64,000 nt of DNA from assembly GCF_000375405.1 (NCBI RefSeq), contig NZ_AQWS01000014.1, positions 1 through 64,000 on the forward strand, read 5' to 3'. The translations under genes and the position numbers were made by a program. The notes under the pieces were generated by a model. The model saw only the letters and a program-made list of their open reading frames with translations, was not told where the DNA came from and did no database searches. Source of the DNA: Bacteroides propionicifaciens DSM 19291 = JCM 14649 (lineage in GTDB: Bacteria; Bacteroidota; Bacteroidia; Bacteroidales; Bacteroidaceae). Shown here piece by piece: positions 63,818 to 64,000 of this stretch (position 1 is its first letter; each line of letters begins with the position of its first letter).

Positions 63818-64000
63818 TTAGTTATCTGATGCCCAACCCTGAGTTTGGTCAAGTTTATATCCCTTATTCTTATAGAAAATTATATTATTCCTTCCCACAG
63901 GAGATAAGTATGGGTTAACGCCCGGAACATTAAGGATTGGCAGACGATCTTTAATATCTAAATTCCTAAAAAAACCAACCATATCTTTTGTATTCTGTCC
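63818..64000 (-). CDS. SusD/RagB-family protein, C-terminal end (partial)
   Basis: The last 60 residues are present, reading GQNTKDMVGFFRNL at the window edge and ending YKNKGYKLDQTQGWASDN. The pattern of a short strand followed by LxQNPGW near the C-terminus is typical of SusD lipoproteins, which bind glycans on the SusC transporter. The 5' part and the expected susC gene lie beyond position 64000. The stop is 29 nt before the next lipoprotein start. Confidence 0.75.
   Translation of the reverse strand, partial: GQNTKDMVGFFRNLDIKDRLPILNVPGVNPYLSPVGRNNIIFYKNKGYKLDQTQGWASDN

Overview
The window is chromosomal DNA of an AT-rich Bacteroidota, most likely order Bacteroidales. The signs are promoters of the TTTG / TAnnTTTG type, a SusD-type protein at the right edge, lipoproteins with acidic residues after the lipid cysteine, DUF4295 next to L33 and L28, and a MurT-MurK-MurQ / NamZ peptidoglycan salvage set known from Tannerella. 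Base composition was judged by eye. I see no rRNA, tRNA, CRISPR array or prophage.

Layout, left to right. (1) 1-260: the 3' end of an IS256-family transposase with a one-base frameshift, plus the likely right inverted repeat. (2) 295-6338, minus strand: a secreted MORN-repeat protein, then an envelope group (bifunctional PBP1A, a fused FolK-like/KdsB protein, and an M16 peptidase homologue without its zinc motif). (3) 6540-10068, plus strand: pyrB-pyrI, an outer-membrane barrel protein and glyA. (4) 10242-21115, minus strand: a small lipoprotein, a MarC-family protein, and a compact seven-gene unit encoding a TolC/HlyD/two-permease exporter, glutamate decarboxylase, the aspartate:alanine antiporter AspT and aspartate 4-decarboxylase. 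The last three are a proton-consuming acid-stress set. (5) 21201-25662, minus strand: a 5'-truncated amidohydrolase, a MATE exporter and formate-tetrahydrofolate ligase. (6) 25836-34408: an unknown exported protein, ftsY-rimO-HU/LysM, a pirin, the L28/L33/DUF4295 unit, cinA and tsaD. (7) 34513-42072, plus strand: TamB, whose start codon appears to be ATC, and a GntR-regulated ABC operon whose ATPase gene is frameshifted near its 3' end. (8) 42254-64000, minus strand: a large peptidoglycan/MurNAc utilisation locus.

Region 8 is the most interesting part. An apparent 13-gene operon starts at a well-formed promoter near 60750-60779. In transcription order it encodes NamZ-like exo-muramidase 2, a sodium:solute symporter, a large exported amidase, an exported phosphoesterase/beta-propeller protein, a glycosyltransferase, a DUF4922 phosphorylase-like protein, a SpoIID/LytB-domain protein without a signal peptide, an AmpG-like permease, NamZ 1, MurT-like, MurK-like and MurQ proteins, and an exported serine hydrolase fused to an SGNH esterase. 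Just upstream, ended by its own terminator, lies a surface module: a SusD-type protein (partial), a beta-propeller-like lipoprotein and a GH10-like (DUF187) lipoprotein. Together they suggest capture of peptidoglycan fragments at the surface, trimming in the periplasm, import as MurNAc or muropeptides, and conversion to GlcNAc-6-phosphate. The glycosyltransferase / DUF4922 / cytoplasmic SpoIID trio has no assigned role in known MurNAc pathways and is the best candidate for undescribed biochemistry.

Three genes look damaged or atypical at the sequence level: the amidohydrolase (missing 5' end), the ABC ATPase (3' frameshift) and tamB (no ATG, GTG or TTG before its membrane anchor).
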